Assembly (NCBI GenBank): GCA_012727515.1
Contig: JAAYGZ010000330.1
Location: 1-8,602 of the forward strand
Source of the DNA: Desulfovibrionales bacterium
Lineage (GTDB): Bacteria > Desulfobacterota > Desulfovibrionia > Desulfovibrionales > Desulfomicrobiaceae
Length of the DNA stretch: 8,602 bases
Reading direction: 5' to 3'
Below the pieces are notes generated by a model, which saw nothing but the letters and a program-made list of their open reading frames with translations, was not told the origin of the DNA and ran no database searches. A program made the translations under genes and the position numbers. Position 1 is the stretch's first letter; the number at the start of each line of letters is the position of its first letter. Positions 1 through 6,701 of this stretch are shown here, piece by piece.

Positions 1-1246
1 GCCCGCCGGAGGTCAGGAGTGTACGCGGGCTGTGGTAGGTGTAAAACTGGGCTGCCCACATCTGGTTTTGCCCTACTTCTGTGCTGATGATTGCATCGCC
101 CCCGGAAAGTTCATAAATTTTTTCCACCACCCATTGCGGCTTAATGGTAGAGCCATCCTGCGTGTAACACAGGGGATGGGATGCGCGCATCTCTGACAGG
201 GTTCTGACCCATTCTCCATGCTTGCTGGCCCAATCCGGCTCGGTAAATTTCTCCAGCTCCTCAAGACACCCTTGCAGGCCCTGCTTGCAATCAGCCACAA
301 TGGGCACGTCAACAGCCACATTTTTACTGATTGAGGTCGGGTCAATATCTAAGTGGATAATCTTGGCCCTGGAGGCAAAAGCATCCACGCGCCCGGTAAC
401 CCGGTCATCAAAGCGGGCACCCACTGCAATAAGCAGATCTGTGTTATTGATCGCCATATTTGCGGTGTATGTGCCATGCATACCAAGCATTCCCAGCCAC
501 AATGGATGATCTCCCGGAAAAGCACCCAGCCCCATAAGCGTGGTGGTGACCGGAATCTGATATTTTTCTGCCAGGATAGTGAGTTCTGGCGCACTATTGG
601 AGGAAATAACTCCGCCTCCGGCATAAATAACCGGGCGCGAACTCTGGGCAATGAGCTCCGCAGCCTTGCGCAACTGCTTGCGATTCGGGCTGAAGTTCGG
701 ATTATACCCGCGCATGGCGCACGCTTTGGGGTAGGTAAATTCTGCCGTGGCGTTAATGACATTTTTGGGCAGATCCACAAGCACAGGCCCGGGCCGTCCT
801 GTCCGGGCCAGATAAAAAGCCTGTTTGATAATCCCTGCCAGATCAGCCACATTTTTGACCAGATAATTATGCTTGGTGCAGGGCCTGGTAATGCCCACAA
901 TATCGGCTTCCTGAAAAGCATCGTTGCCAATCAGGTGTGTTGGCACCTGGCCGGTAAATATTACTAACGGAATAGAATCCATGTAGGCTGTAGCAATTCC
1001 GGTCACGGTGTTGGTCGCACCGGGACCGGAAGTAACCAAGCAGACGCCCACCTTGCCCGAAGCCCTTGCGTATCCATCTGCAGCGTGTACTGCGGCCTGT
1101 TCATGACGCACGAGAATGTGCCGAATCGGATGCTTGGGGAGTTCATCGTAAATATCAATGACCGCCCCGCCTGGAAAACCAAAAATCAGGTCAACGCCTT
1201 CACGCTTCAGACATTCCATCAAAATCTGGGCACCGGTGAGCAACAT
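1..1246 (-). CDS. ilvB: Acetolactate synthase large subunit, partial (C-terminus beyond left edge)
   Basis: Thiamine-diphosphate enzyme that condenses two pyruvates to 2-acetolactate, or pyruvate with 2-oxobutyrate, in the first common step of valine, leucine and isoleucine synthesis; cytoplasmic, normally with a small regulatory subunit (IlvN/IlvH). The reading frame is open from ATG 1246 to the window edge, giving 415 codons plus one base of an expected 550-570. Seen: N-terminal [15 protein letters not shown] (about residues 22-36), the ThDP-activating glutamate in [15 protein letters not shown] (E49), [27 protein letters not shown], the central-domain RFDDRVTG at residues 278-285, and [12 protein letters not shown] plus RTLLTSGG at the truncated end. 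The metal-binding GDG...N motif should lie just outside the window. The start has AGGAGGG 10 nt upstream, inside the end of the preceding gene. It is the last visible gene of the run; ilvN and ilvC would be expected further left, which is inference. Confidence 0.96.
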   Translation of the reverse strand, partial: MLLTGAQILMECLKREGVDLIFGFPGGAVIDIYDELPKHPIRHILVRHEQAAVHAADGYARASGKVGVCLVTSGPGATNTVTGIATAYMDSIPLVIFTGQVPTHLIGNDAFQEADIVGITRPCTKHNYLVKNVADLAGIIKQAFYLARTGRPGPVLVDLPKNVINATAEFTYPKACAMRGYNPNFSPNRKQLRKAAELIAQSSRPVIYAGGGVISSNSAPELTILAEKYQIPVTTTLMGLGAFPGDHPLWLGMLGMHGTYTANMAINNTDLLIAVGARFDDRVTGRVDAFASRAKIIHLDIDPTSISKNVAVDVPIVADCKQGLQGCLEELEKFTEPDWASKHGEWVRTLSEMRASHPLCYTQDGSTIKPQWVVEKIYELSGGDAIISTEVGQNQMWAAQFYTYHSPRTLLTSGG

Positions 1247-1252
1247 GACAGT

Positions 1253-1483
1253 CTATCCCTCCTGTCGTTTATATTTTTCAAGAAGCTCCTGGATTTTAGT
1301 TCTTCCGGCCAGCTTCTTCTTTTTGAACTCTTTCACTTCCATTTCTTCTGTTGGAGTCAACGCGATTTTGCCTGCGTAACGTTCCAGAATTTTTTCAAAT
1401 TCTACATGCTGTTCCCACAGAGCCTTGAGTTCCTCGTCGCGCCCCATAAGTGTCGCCACTAGTTCGAGGTCATGCTGTTCCAT
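1253..1483 (-). CDS. DUF465 / YdcH-family small helical protein
   Basis: A 76-aa charged, almost entirely helical protein of unknown biochemical role. The C-terminal half carries the DUF465 signature: about residues 45-70 read MEVKEFKKKKLAGRTKIQELL, matching the family pattern of a lysine-rich 'LKKxKLxLKDxI' segment, and the N-terminal half (LKALWEQHVEFEKILE) matches the family's first helix. It probably forms a helical hairpin or short coiled coil. AAGGAG on the minus strand lies about 8 nt upstream of the ATG at 1483. It sits 24 nt after the DUF167 gene and 6 nt before ilvB, whose ribosome binding site is inside its 3' end. The family is known as small cytoplasmic proteins without an agreed function, and none is inferred from the context. 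Confidence 0.85.
   Translation of the reverse strand: MEQHDLELVATLMGRDEELKALWEQHVEFEKILERYAGKIALTPTEEMEVKEFKKKKLAGRTKIQELLEKYKRQEG
1257..1263 (-). promoter_or_regulatory. Ribosome binding site of ilvB
   Basis: The minus strand reads AGGAGGG here, 10 nt before the ilvB ATG. It lies within the last codons of the upstream DUF465 gene, whose stop (TAG, 1253-1255) is 6 nt before ilvB. The arrangement suggests translational coupling and fixes the ilvB start. Confidence 0.75.
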
Positions 1484-1507
1484 AGGACGTCTCCTTACCG
1501 TTATGTG

Positions 1508-1816
1508 TTATCTGTTATCCGAAGGAGTAAATATACTCCAATCGGGTTCTTCCTGCACCTGAATGCGCAGCGTCTTTTGTCTAGAAGTGTGCCCGGACTC
1601 CACTGCCACGCGGCCAGGACGAATACCCAGCAACGTAGCAATATTTTCAGTCAGAGCCTGGTTGGCTTTGTTATCCACTGCCGGGGCGCGCAGTTTGATC
1701 TTCACCCATTCCCCATGCAAGCCAACCAATTCTGTCTTCCTTGCCCCTGGTTGCACCCAAACAGAGACAAGCCAGGAACCATCCCTGGCCTGGCGGACAA
1801 AAGACGGACGCGCCAC
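1508..1816 (-). CDS. DUF167 (UPF0235, YggU-like) protein
   Basis: A small 102-aa protein of the DUF167/YggU family, a compact alpha/beta fold whose biochemical function is not established. Family features are visible: VSVWVQPGARKTELVG (about residues 17-32), a central VKIKLRAPAVDNKANQAL (about 38-55) with the typical 'APPVDGKAN'-like segment, and a C-terminal IRPGRVAVESGHTSRQK with the family's 'SGxxSRxK' pattern. The start is GTG at 1816-1814, sharing its first base with the TAG stop of the upstream YggT gene (TAGTG), so translation is probably coupled. YggT next to YggU/DUF167 is a widely conserved pair in bacteria, which supports both calls. Confidence 0.92.
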   Translation of the reverse strand: MARPSFVRQARDGSWLVSVWVQPGARKTELVGLHGEWVKIKLRAPAVDNKANQALTENIATLLGIRPGRVAVESGHTSRQKTLRIQVQEEPDWSIFTPSDNR

Positions 1817-2112
1817 TAAGAATACAACAACTGCCGCACCAGTTGCCCAAGAAAAACCTGCGCAAACTTGATGGCCAGCACAATCAGAAAAGGTGAAAAA
1901 TCAAGGCCGCTGACATAGGTAAACGGCAGCCACTTGCGCACACGGTAAAATACCGGCTCAGTCAGATTGCGTATGGCGCGCACAATGGGATTATACGGGT
2001 CCGGATTGACCCAGGACAAAACCACTGAAGCGATAACTATCCAAAAATACAGCGAGAGTACACTGTCCGCGACAAAGTACAGGGCTGAAATCAAACTCGA
2101 AAATACGGGCAT
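1816..2112 (-). CDS. YggT-family integral membrane protein
   Basis: A 98-aa membrane protein with one YggT repeat; the E. coli homologue has two repeats and is nearly twice as long. Two hydrophobic segments are visible, about residues 8-32 (LISALYFVADSVLSLYFWIVIASVV) and about 70-92 (near the C-terminus, after GLDFSPFLIVLAIKF). The loop between them holds the family motif SWVNPDPYNPIV followed by LTEPVFYRVRKWLP. Members are linked in the literature to the cell envelope and possibly division or osmotic stress, but the molecular role is unresolved. An in-frame ATG 18 nt further upstream (2130) also exists, but AAGGAG at 2118-2123 is placed correctly for ATG 2112 and would lie inside the longer version, so the shorter start is preferred. 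The gene overlaps the next one by 1 nt. Confidence 0.92.
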   Translation of the reverse strand: MPVFSSLISALYFVADSVLSLYFWIVIASVVLSWVNPDPYNPIVRAIRNLTEPVFYRVRKWLPFTYVSGLDFSPFLIVLAIKFAQVFLGQLVRQLLYS

Positions 2113-2117
2113 TCTAT

Positions 2118-2123
2118 CTCCTT
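2118..2123 (-). promoter_or_regulatory. Ribosome binding site deciding the YggT start
   Basis: AAGGAG on the minus strand, 5 nt before ATG 2112. It decides against the in-frame ATG at 2130, which overlaps the stop codon of the HAD gene. Confidence 0.7.
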
Positions 2124-2126
2124 GTA

Positions 2127-2813
2127 TCAAAAATCACGCAACGCACTCACAGGGCCATGCGCTACAGAAAACCACTGCCGCAGATCATCAAAACTGTCCA
2201 CATGGAGTTGCGCGGTCAAATCTGGGTTCTGATAGGCCCAGAAAGGCACGCCAGCCCGGGTTGTGGTTTGCTGATCCACGTCAGAATCACCAATGAAAAC
2301 CACCTGGTCCTGAGCAAGATTCCAGGCAGCCAGAATCATCTGCAAGCCCTGGGGATCTGGTTTGGGCCGCTCCACCTTGGCAGCAGTGATAACCGGGTCA
2401 AAAATGCCCTGCATGGCAAAACGCTCTAACACCATTTCCATGGATGTCTTACGGTTTGTATTGACGGCCACATATAATCCACAGTCCTTGAGCGTAGCAA
2501 GAAGTTCATAAATGCCAGGCTCAGGACGCATCTGGTCCAAAAAATCAGCATAAACCATCTGCGCCTGCACTGCCTGGGCACGAGGCATTAATTCTGGTGG
2601 AATAAGCGCAGCCAGGGCCGCGTCCACTGTGTGCATAAACGAGTATTCTTTCTGCTCAGCAGTCATGGGCGCCAGACCCAGCTCTGTCAGGATAAAATTA
2701 TAATAATGCGTATTGAGGTCCCGCGTATTAAACAGCACTCCGTCGCAGTCAAAAACCACGCCCTGAATTGCCCGCAATGCGTGTGCCTCAATCGGCATCG
2801 GTGTATTCAGCAT
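2127..2813 (-). CDS. HAD-superfamily (subfamily IA) phosphatase
   Basis: A 228-aa cytoplasmic hydrolase of the phosphoglycolate-phosphatase/beta-phosphoglucomutase-like HAD group. All four catalytic motifs are present: motif I VFDCDGVLF with nucleophile D22 and acid/base D24; motif II NTNR with T119; motif III lysine K151 in RPKPDP; motif IV FIGDSDVD with D176, D178 and D180. The segment between motif I and motif II (about residues 30-100) is the helical C1 cap typical of subfamily IA. The substrate cannot be read from sequence; phosphoglycolate or another small phosphorylated metabolite is the usual guess. It starts 2 nt after the stop of the acyl-CoA ligase gene, with only a weak GAGG upstream, so it is probably translated by coupling. 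An alternative ATG five codons downstream (M6) lacks a better site. Confidence 0.9.
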   Translation of the reverse strand: MLNTPMPIEAHALRAIQGVVFDCDGVLFNTRDLNTHYYNFILTELGLAPMTAEQKEYSFMHTVDAALAALIPPELMPRAQAVQAQMVYADFLDQMRPEPGIYELLATLKDCGLYVAVNTNRKTSMEMVLERFAMQGIFDPVITAAKVERPKPDPQGLQMILAAWNLAQDQVVFIGDSDVDQQTTTRAGVPFWAYQNPDLTAQLHVDSFDDLRQWFSVAHGPVSALRDF

Positions 2814-2815
2814 AA

Positions 2816-4468
2816 CTATTTCATGGCCTCAGGAAACATCTCGGCAGCCAGTTCACGCAATTTGTATTTCTGGATTTTGCCACTGGCAGTCATGGGAAAC
2901 TGATCCAGGAATGTAATATATTTTGGAATTTTATACCTGGAAATCTGCCCTCGGCAATAATCCTTAATATCTTCAGCGGCCAGGTCAAAACCTTCTTTCA
3001 GAATAATAAACGCGCCGACTTCTTCTCCGTATTTTCGGCTCGGCACCCCAGCCACCTGAACATCTTTAATCCCTTCCATGCGGTAGAGAAATTCTTCAAT
3101 TTCTCGCGGATACACATTTTCCCCACCGCGAATAATCATATCTTTGAGCCGCCCGGTAATGGTCACATAGCCATCTTCATCCATGGTACCCAGATCTCCG
3201 GAATGGAGCCAGCCGTCCGGATCAAGGGCCTGAGCCGTGGCATCAGGATTATTGTAATAGCCTTTCATGACATTATAGCCCCGGCAGCACACCTCACCCT
3301 GCACTCCGGCGGGCACTGGCTCATAGGTTTCCGGGTCCATGATACATACTTCAATGGCTGGCATGGCCCGGCCCACGGTCTGGGTACGCTGCGCAATGCT
3401 GTCATTGACGCGGGTTTGGGTCATAACAGGCGATGTTTCTGTCAGGCCATAGCAAATGGTGATTTCGCGCATATTCATTTTATCAATCACCTTTTCCATG
3501 ACTGAGACAGGGCATGGTGATCCTGCCATGATGCCTGTGCGCAAGGTGGAAAGATTGTAGCGATCAAAAGAGCGGTGCTCCAGCACAGCAATAAACATGG
3601 TGGGCACACCGTACAGCGCAGTGCAGCGCTCTTCATCCACTGAAGCAAGAATAAGGAGAGGATTAAAACCTTCAAGAATAACCAGGGTTGAGCCATGACT
3701 GATGGCAGCCAGAACTCCCAGCACACAGCCAAAGCAGTGAAAAAGCGGCACAGGCAGGCAAACCCGGTCTTTATAGCTGAAACGCTGGTGCTCTCCGATC
3801 CAGAACCCGTTATTACCAATATTATAGTGGGTCAGCATAACCCCTTTGGGAAAGCCCGTGGTTCCAGATGTATATTGCATATTGACCACATCATGCGGAT
3901 CAAGGCTGGCCTGACGCTGGCGGTATTCTTCCTCTGTGGTCATCCGACTTAACGCCAGCAACTCCGGGAGAGCATACATGCCGCGATGTTTTTCCTGGCC
4001 CATGAAAAAGACCCGCTTCAGGTCTGGAAATTTTTCCGAACGCAAATACCCGCGTTCCTGGGTTTTCAGCTCTGGAACCAGTTCATACACAGTGCCCACA
4101 TAATCTGTATCGCGAAATGAATCGATAAGCAGGATATTTTCAGCCTCAGACTGCTTGAGCAGGTATTCCAGTTCAGCGGTTTTATAAAATGTGTTTACTG
4201 TCAGCAGCACAGCCCCGATTTTGGCTGTGGCAAACTGAAAGGCTACCCAATACGGCACATTGGTCGCCCATATGGCCACCTTTTCCCCTTTCTGCACCCC
4301 AAGGGCCATCAGGCCCTTGGCCAGATTATCCACCAACTCACCAAATTCACGGTATGTCTGACGATAATTGCGATCCACATAGACCACTGCTTCGTTGTCC
4401 GGATACTGCATGATGATTTCATCAAGCATCTGCCCCAGGGTGATTTCGCGTAACACAGGTCTTTCCAT
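2816..4468 (-). CDS. AMP-forming acyl-CoA synthetase (medium/long-chain fatty-acid CoA ligase-like)
   Basis: A 550-aa ANL-superfamily enzyme that activates a carboxylic acid with ATP to an acyl-adenylate and then to the acyl-CoA thioester; probably cytoplasmic or loosely membrane-associated. The adenylation signature set is complete: P-loop-like [11 protein letters not shown] at residues 199-209, YGLTET at 340-345, GWLHSGDLG at 419-427 with D425, hinge region [18 protein letters not shown] from 439, and catalytic lysine K531 in TASGKIQK. Length and motif spelling fit the fatty-acyl-CoA synthetase subgroup rather than acetyl-CoA synthetase (about 650 aa); chain length and substrate cannot be told from motifs. 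The start has AGGGGGAG about 4 nt upstream. It follows the XRE-cupin regulator by 26 nt. From memory, this regulator-ligase pair recurs in sulfate- and metal-reducing deltaproteobacteria, suggesting that the regulator controls this gene. Confidence 0.95.
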   Translation of the reverse strand: MERPVLREITLGQMLDEIIMQYPDNEAVVYVDRNYRQTYREFGELVDNLAKGLMALGVQKGEKVAIWATNVPYWVAFQFATAKIGAVLLTVNTFYKTAELEYLLKQSEAENILLIDSFRDTDYVGTVYELVPELKTQERGYLRSEKFPDLKRVFFMGQEKHRGMYALPELLALSRMTTEEEYRQRQASLDPHDVVNMQYTSGTTGFPKGVMLTHYNIGNNGFWIGEHQRFSYKDRVCLPVPLFHCFGCVLGVLAAISHGSTLVILEGFNPLLILASVDEERCTALYGVPTMFIAVLEHRSFDRYNLSTLRTGIMAGSPCPVSVMEKVIDKMNMREITICYGLTETSPVMTQTRVNDSIAQRTQTVGRAMPAIEVCIMDPETYEPVPAGVQGEVCCRGYNVMKGYYNNPDATAQALDPDGWLHSGDLGTMDEDGYVTITGRLKDMIIRGGENVYPREIEEFLYRMEGIKDVQVAGVPSRKYGEEVGAFIILKEGFDLAAEDIKDYCRGQISRYKIPKYITFLDQFPMTASGKIQKYKLRELAAEMFPEAMK

Positions 4469-4494
4469 GACTCCCCCTTGTGGTCTTTCAGCGA

Positions 4495-5061
4495 CTATTC
4501 CGGCAAATACACGACTGCGTAAATTGAGGCCGGTTCAGAGCCAGCGCAGCCCACATGATGCGGAACAATGGAATTTAAATAAATGGAATCTCCCTTGGTC
4601 AGGGTTATGACATCAGCCCCGTACACAACTTCAATCGCGCCCCCATAGACCACGATAAATTCCTCGCCTTCGTGGCTGGACAATTTCCGCTCTCCACACT
4701 CTGGCATGAGTTCCACAAAAAATGGCTCCATGTGGCGGTCTTTCTTGCCCCGACCCAGGGAATAAAACTTCATGCTCACCGGGCAGTCCTTGCCATTGAG
4801 CATGTGCAGCCCTTCTTCACGCTCATCAAGGCGCACAACAAGCGGATCCTGGCCGTGTTCATCATCAAGAAACGTACCCAGCCGCACGCCAAGCCCCCTG
4901 GCTACTTTCTGCAACGGGCCTAAGGATGGATACACAGAATCATCTTCAAGGGACTGCAAAAAAGCCTTGTCCAGGCCTGTGCGTTCTGCAAGCTGGTCCA
5001 GACTCAATTCGTTTAATTCTCGAAATCGCTTAATGCGTTTGCCGAGCTGTTCGGTACTCAT
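4495..5061 (-). CDS. XRE-family transcriptional regulator with C-terminal cupin domain
   Basis: A 188-aa predicted DNA-binding regulator. Residues about 5-62 form an XRE/Cro-type helix-turn-helix ([20 protein letters not shown], with the recognition helix around DKAFLQSLE). Residues about 105-186 form a cupin beta-barrel: [14 protein letters not shown] holds the first conserved His/Glu set, and [17 protein letters not shown] the second with paired histidines. In this family the cupin usually senses a small ligand or metal and tunes binding at the neighbouring promoter. The gene lies 31 nt after the 250-aa gene and 26 nt before the acyl-CoA ligase, so a fatty-acid or acyl-CoA ligand is a reasonable inference, not something the sequence shows. 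The ribosome binding site is weak (GAGAG about 8 nt upstream). No clear palindromic operator was found in the adjoining gaps. Confidence 0.93.
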   Translation of the reverse strand: MSTEQLGKRIKRFRELNELSLDQLAERTGLDKAFLQSLEDDSVYPSLGPLQKVARGLGVRLGTFLDDEHGQDPLVVRLDEREEGLHMLNGKDCPVSMKFYSLGRGKKDRHMEPFFVELMPECGERKLSSHEGEEFIVVYGGAIEVVYGADVITLTKGDSIYLNSIVPHHVGCAGSEPASIYAVVYLPE

Positions 5062-5092
5062 AGTCTTTACTCTCTCATTACAGGTTACTCAA

Positions 5093-5845
5093 TCAGGATG
5101 CCTCATCCACAAAAACAGACACAGGAAGTGGCGCATCACGTTCCACGACAACATCACATAGCTGGCTGATGTGCGCCACGTCCAGCAGTCCGCGAGCACG
5201 GCCTGAGCCAACAGGAGAAAACTCCACTCCACAAGCGCGTAATTCACGAACAATGTCCGGGTCTGCAACAAAAAGTTCTGCCTGGGCAGGCAAAAGCAGC
5301 AACAACGAGGGAACGCTACGCTTCCAGGGCAGGTCAATATGGGCGCGAGGCACAATGTGCTCATCTGTCACGCCCTGATCCACAAAAGTCTCAACCTCAT
5401 CCAGGCCCAGCACATCTGCAAAACCTGCACGGGCCTGGACAAAACGTTCATTTTGCTCACGCATGGCGATAAAATGTTCTTCGCGCAGAAGCGCCATGGC
5501 CAGGACCAGTTGGGCCTGCTTGCGCTGTTCCTGTGGGTCTGTCTGCTCATGAGCCGACCCGCTGCGCAACTGGGACAGAATATCCATGCTTGTGTCAGAG
5601 TAAAAATTTTCCAGCCCCACAGCCTGATAGGTACGCATATCTGCCGGTTTGGCAAAACGGTCGCCAAACTGCTGATATTCATGCAGCAGTCTGCGCACTT
5701 CTGCGCTGGAAAAAGGCAGATCCTGTGGTCGATAGCGCGGAAACTGACCCTGCATATCCACTCCGGGATCAAGCCAGGACACATCTTCAGGACAGGCCAG
5801 CATCAAAGGATGGAGCCAGGGAAATGAAAAAATTTGCGCGGTCAT
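5093..5845 (-). CDS. Uncharacterised 250-aa protein, second gene of the left block
   Basis: I do not recognise this family. The 250-aa product has no signal peptide and no convincing membrane segment; the SLLLLLPAQAELF stretch near residue 180 looks like a buried strand. The N-terminal part is rich in aromatic and proline residues (FSFPWLHPLM, WLDPGVDMQ, PRYRPQDLPFS). The middle (about 85-150) is a charged helical region, EQRKQAQLVLAMALLREEHF through EQNERFVQARAGF. The C-terminal third alternates strands and helices, with HIDLPWKRSVPSLLLLLP and a conserved-looking ADPDIVRELRACGVEF. AGGGAG lies 5 nt before ATG 5845 and overlaps the stop codon of the cysteine-rich gene 9 nt upstream, so the two are probably co-translated and functionally linked. 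It is probably a lineage-conserved hypothetical protein. Confidence 0.85.
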   Translation of the reverse strand: MTAQIFSFPWLHPLMLACPEDVSWLDPGVDMQGQFPRYRPQDLPFSSAEVRRLLHEYQQFGDRFAKPADMRTYQAVGLENFYSDTSMDILSQLRSGSAHEQTDPQEQRKQAQLVLAMALLREEHFIAMREQNERFVQARAGFADVLGLDEVETFVDQGVTDEHIVPRAHIDLPWKRSVPSLLLLLPAQAELFVADPDIVRELRACGVEFSPVGSGRARGLLDVAHISQLCDVVVERDAPLPVSVFVDEAS

Positions 5846-5850
5846 GAAAA

Positions 5851-5856
5851 CTCCCT
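5851..5856 (-). promoter_or_regulatory. Ribosome binding site overlapping a stop codon
   Basis: AGGGAG on the minus strand, 5 nt before the ATG of the 250-aa gene. It shares bases with the TAG stop (5855-5857) of the preceding cysteine-rich gene, which suggests coupled translation of the pair. Confidence 0.65.
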
Positions 5857-6244
5857 AAAAAATATTCTCAGCCACGGGCTGGCCATAGCGAAAATGGCGA
5901 CAACGCCCAGGACAGCGTGGAAAACGTAAGGCACAACGGTCAAAAACAAGGTAAATGCACAGGTTTGGATTATCTGCCTCAGGATCAGCACGGTAGGAGA
6001 CACATGGCCAGTGCTGGCCAAGTACATCCTCGCACTGCTTGTTCCAGATCTGGCCTGCAGTCTCTACCTGTACAGACAAGCGCTCGCAACGCTGCACAAA
6101 GTCATCAAAGTCTGCGTCCAGAGCCGCCAACACAGCACACTGAAACTGCTCATGCAGACCAGGATTCATTTTTTCTTCATACAGGCAATGCCCGGCATAA
6201 AAAAAACAGCATCCATCACCTGGCAAAAACAGTACACGGGTCAT
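5855..6244 (-). CDS. Cysteine-rich uncharacterised 129-aa protein
   Basis: A 129-aa protein with 11 cysteines (residues 12, 13, 20, 36, 53, 71, 81, 96, 104, 111, 115), four histidines, and no signal peptide or membrane segment. An N-terminal block, GCCFFYAGHCLYEEKMNPG (residues 11-29), then C36, and a C-terminal block, CALRFPRCPGRC (104-115), look like metal-ligand clusters. An iron-sulfur or zinc site in the reducing cytoplasm of an anaerobe is a plausible inference, but the spacing matches no named ferredoxin or zinc-finger pattern I know. It is the first gene of the left block. The ATG at 6244 is preceded by GGGGGGAG only 1 nt away, which is unusually close. The frame stays open upstream without another usual start codon, so this start is the only reasonable one seen. 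The 250-aa gene follows after 9 nt. Confidence 0.8.
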   Translation of the reverse strand: MTRVLFLPGDGCCFFYAGHCLYEEKMNPGLHEQFQCAVLAALDADFDDFVQRCERLSVQVETAGQIWNKQCEDVLGQHWPCVSYRADPEADNPNLCIYLVFDRCALRFPRCPGRCRHFRYGQPVAENIF

Positions 6245-6300
6245 ACTCCCCCCATCACAGCACGTAATTTCACTGCGTAATGTACCTGAGCATACCCAAG

Positions 6301-6329
6301 GTTGTACATCCTATCCTCTCGAAAACCAA
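6301..6329 (-). promoter_or_regulatory. Weak candidate promoter for the left block
   Basis: On the minus strand, TTGGTT (6329-6324) and TACAAC (6306-6301) are separated by 17 nt, about 57 nt before the start of the cysteine-rich gene. Each hexamer matches the sigma-70 consensus only partly (3/6 and 4/6), so this is a position hint. It is the only sizeable non-coding gap ahead of the nine-gene run. Confidence 0.2.
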
Positions 6330-6352
6330 TAATTTTCTTCTTTATTGAAATG

Positions 6353-6382
6353 TTGACCTGCCAGAAGAGGTGCGTGTATAGC
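6353..6382 (+). promoter_or_regulatory. Candidate sigma-70-type promoter of tatA
   Basis: TTGACC (6353-6358) matches the -35 consensus at five of six positions. TATAGC (6377-6382) lies 18 nt downstream as a -10 with four of six matches. It would start transcription about 20 nt before tatA's ribosome binding site. The call rests on consensus matching only. Confidence 0.4.
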
Positions 6383-6398
6383 TTCACCAATCATTTTC

Positions 6399-6405
6399 AA
6401 GGAGG
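6399..6405 (+). promoter_or_regulatory. Strong ribosome binding site of tatA
   Basis: AAGGAGG ends 5 nt before the tatA ATG at 6411. This is a near-perfect Shine-Dalgarno, the best in the window, and suggests high expression, as expected for the most abundant Tat subunit. Confidence 0.75.
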
Positions 6406-6410
6406 CACAC

Positions 6411-6605
6411 ATGTTCGGTATCGGCATTACAGAACTGCTTATTATCCTGGTCATTGTCCTTATTATTTTCGGCGCAAACAAACTGCCGGAAATAGGTTCT
6501 GGCATGGGACGGGCCATTAAAAATTTCAGAAAAGCCACCAGCGAACCAGAAGAAATCGATGTCACGCCCAAGGCTGACAAAGATACAGCAACGAAAAAAG
6601 ATTAG
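6411..6605 (+). CDS. tatA: Twin-arginine translocase subunit TatA
   Basis: A 64-aa inner-membrane protein that oligomerises to form the conducting element of the Tat pathway, exporting folded, cofactor-bearing proteins with twin-arginine signals. The layout is canonical. A short N-terminus is followed by one membrane helix (about residues 4-19, [15 protein letters not shown]) with a polar E8. The hinge [10 protein letters not shown] (20-29) is the family signature. Then come an amphipathic helix with basic residues ([10 protein letters not shown], 33-42) and a short, charged, probably disordered tail. The length and the short tail favour TatA/TatE over TatB. No tatB or tatC is adjacent, so the other subunits must be encoded elsewhere. 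It is the only plus-strand gene, transcribed divergently from the cysteine-rich gene and convergently with the exported-protein gene. Confidence 0.95.
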   Translation: MFGIGITELLIILVIVLIIFGANKLPEIGSGMGRAIKNFRKATSEPEEIDVTPKADKDTATKKD

Positions 6606-6663
6606 AAAAACCTGCTGTTATTCTTATGTACACCAACATGGTGCGCAGCGCCGCCCCAGGTAC

Positions 6664-6689
6664 ATGAATCCCGGTCTTCCGGGATTCAT
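6664..6689 (+). terminator. Hairpin terminator after tatA, possibly bidirectional
   Basis: A perfect 11-bp inverted repeat (ATGAATCCCGG ... CCGGGATTCAT) with a 4-nt TCTT loop, 58 nt after the tatA stop. It is followed on the plus strand by the short T-rich stretch TATTT, so rho-independent termination is plausible but the tract is weak. It also lies 12 nt past the stop of the minus-strand gene at 6702. No T-tract follows on that strand, so a role there would be mRNA 3'-end protection or weak termination. Confidence 0.7.
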
Positions 6690-6701
6690 TATTTGCACAG
6701 C

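Noticed and set aside
349..930. Minus-strand open frame of 193 aa
   Set aside because: Shifted-frame shadow of ilvB; its composition (many W, P, C, R residues) is typical of a spurious frame.
353..967. Plus-strand open frame of 204 aa
   Set aside because: Antisense to ilvB, whose minus-strand frame matches acetolactate synthase continuously through this stretch.
5062..5092. Operator for the XRE-cupin regulator in the gap upstream of its own gene
   Set aside because: The 31-nt gap contains no convincing inverted repeat; neither does the 26-nt gap before the ligase (4469-4494).
5339..5827. Plus-strand open frame of 162 aa
   Set aside because: Antisense to the 250-aa gene, which has a good ribosome binding site and fits the operon spacing.
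6302..6520. Plus-strand open frame of 72 aa across the tatA upstream region
   Set aside because: It overlaps tatA in another frame, lacks a ribosome binding site and covers the probable tatA promoter.
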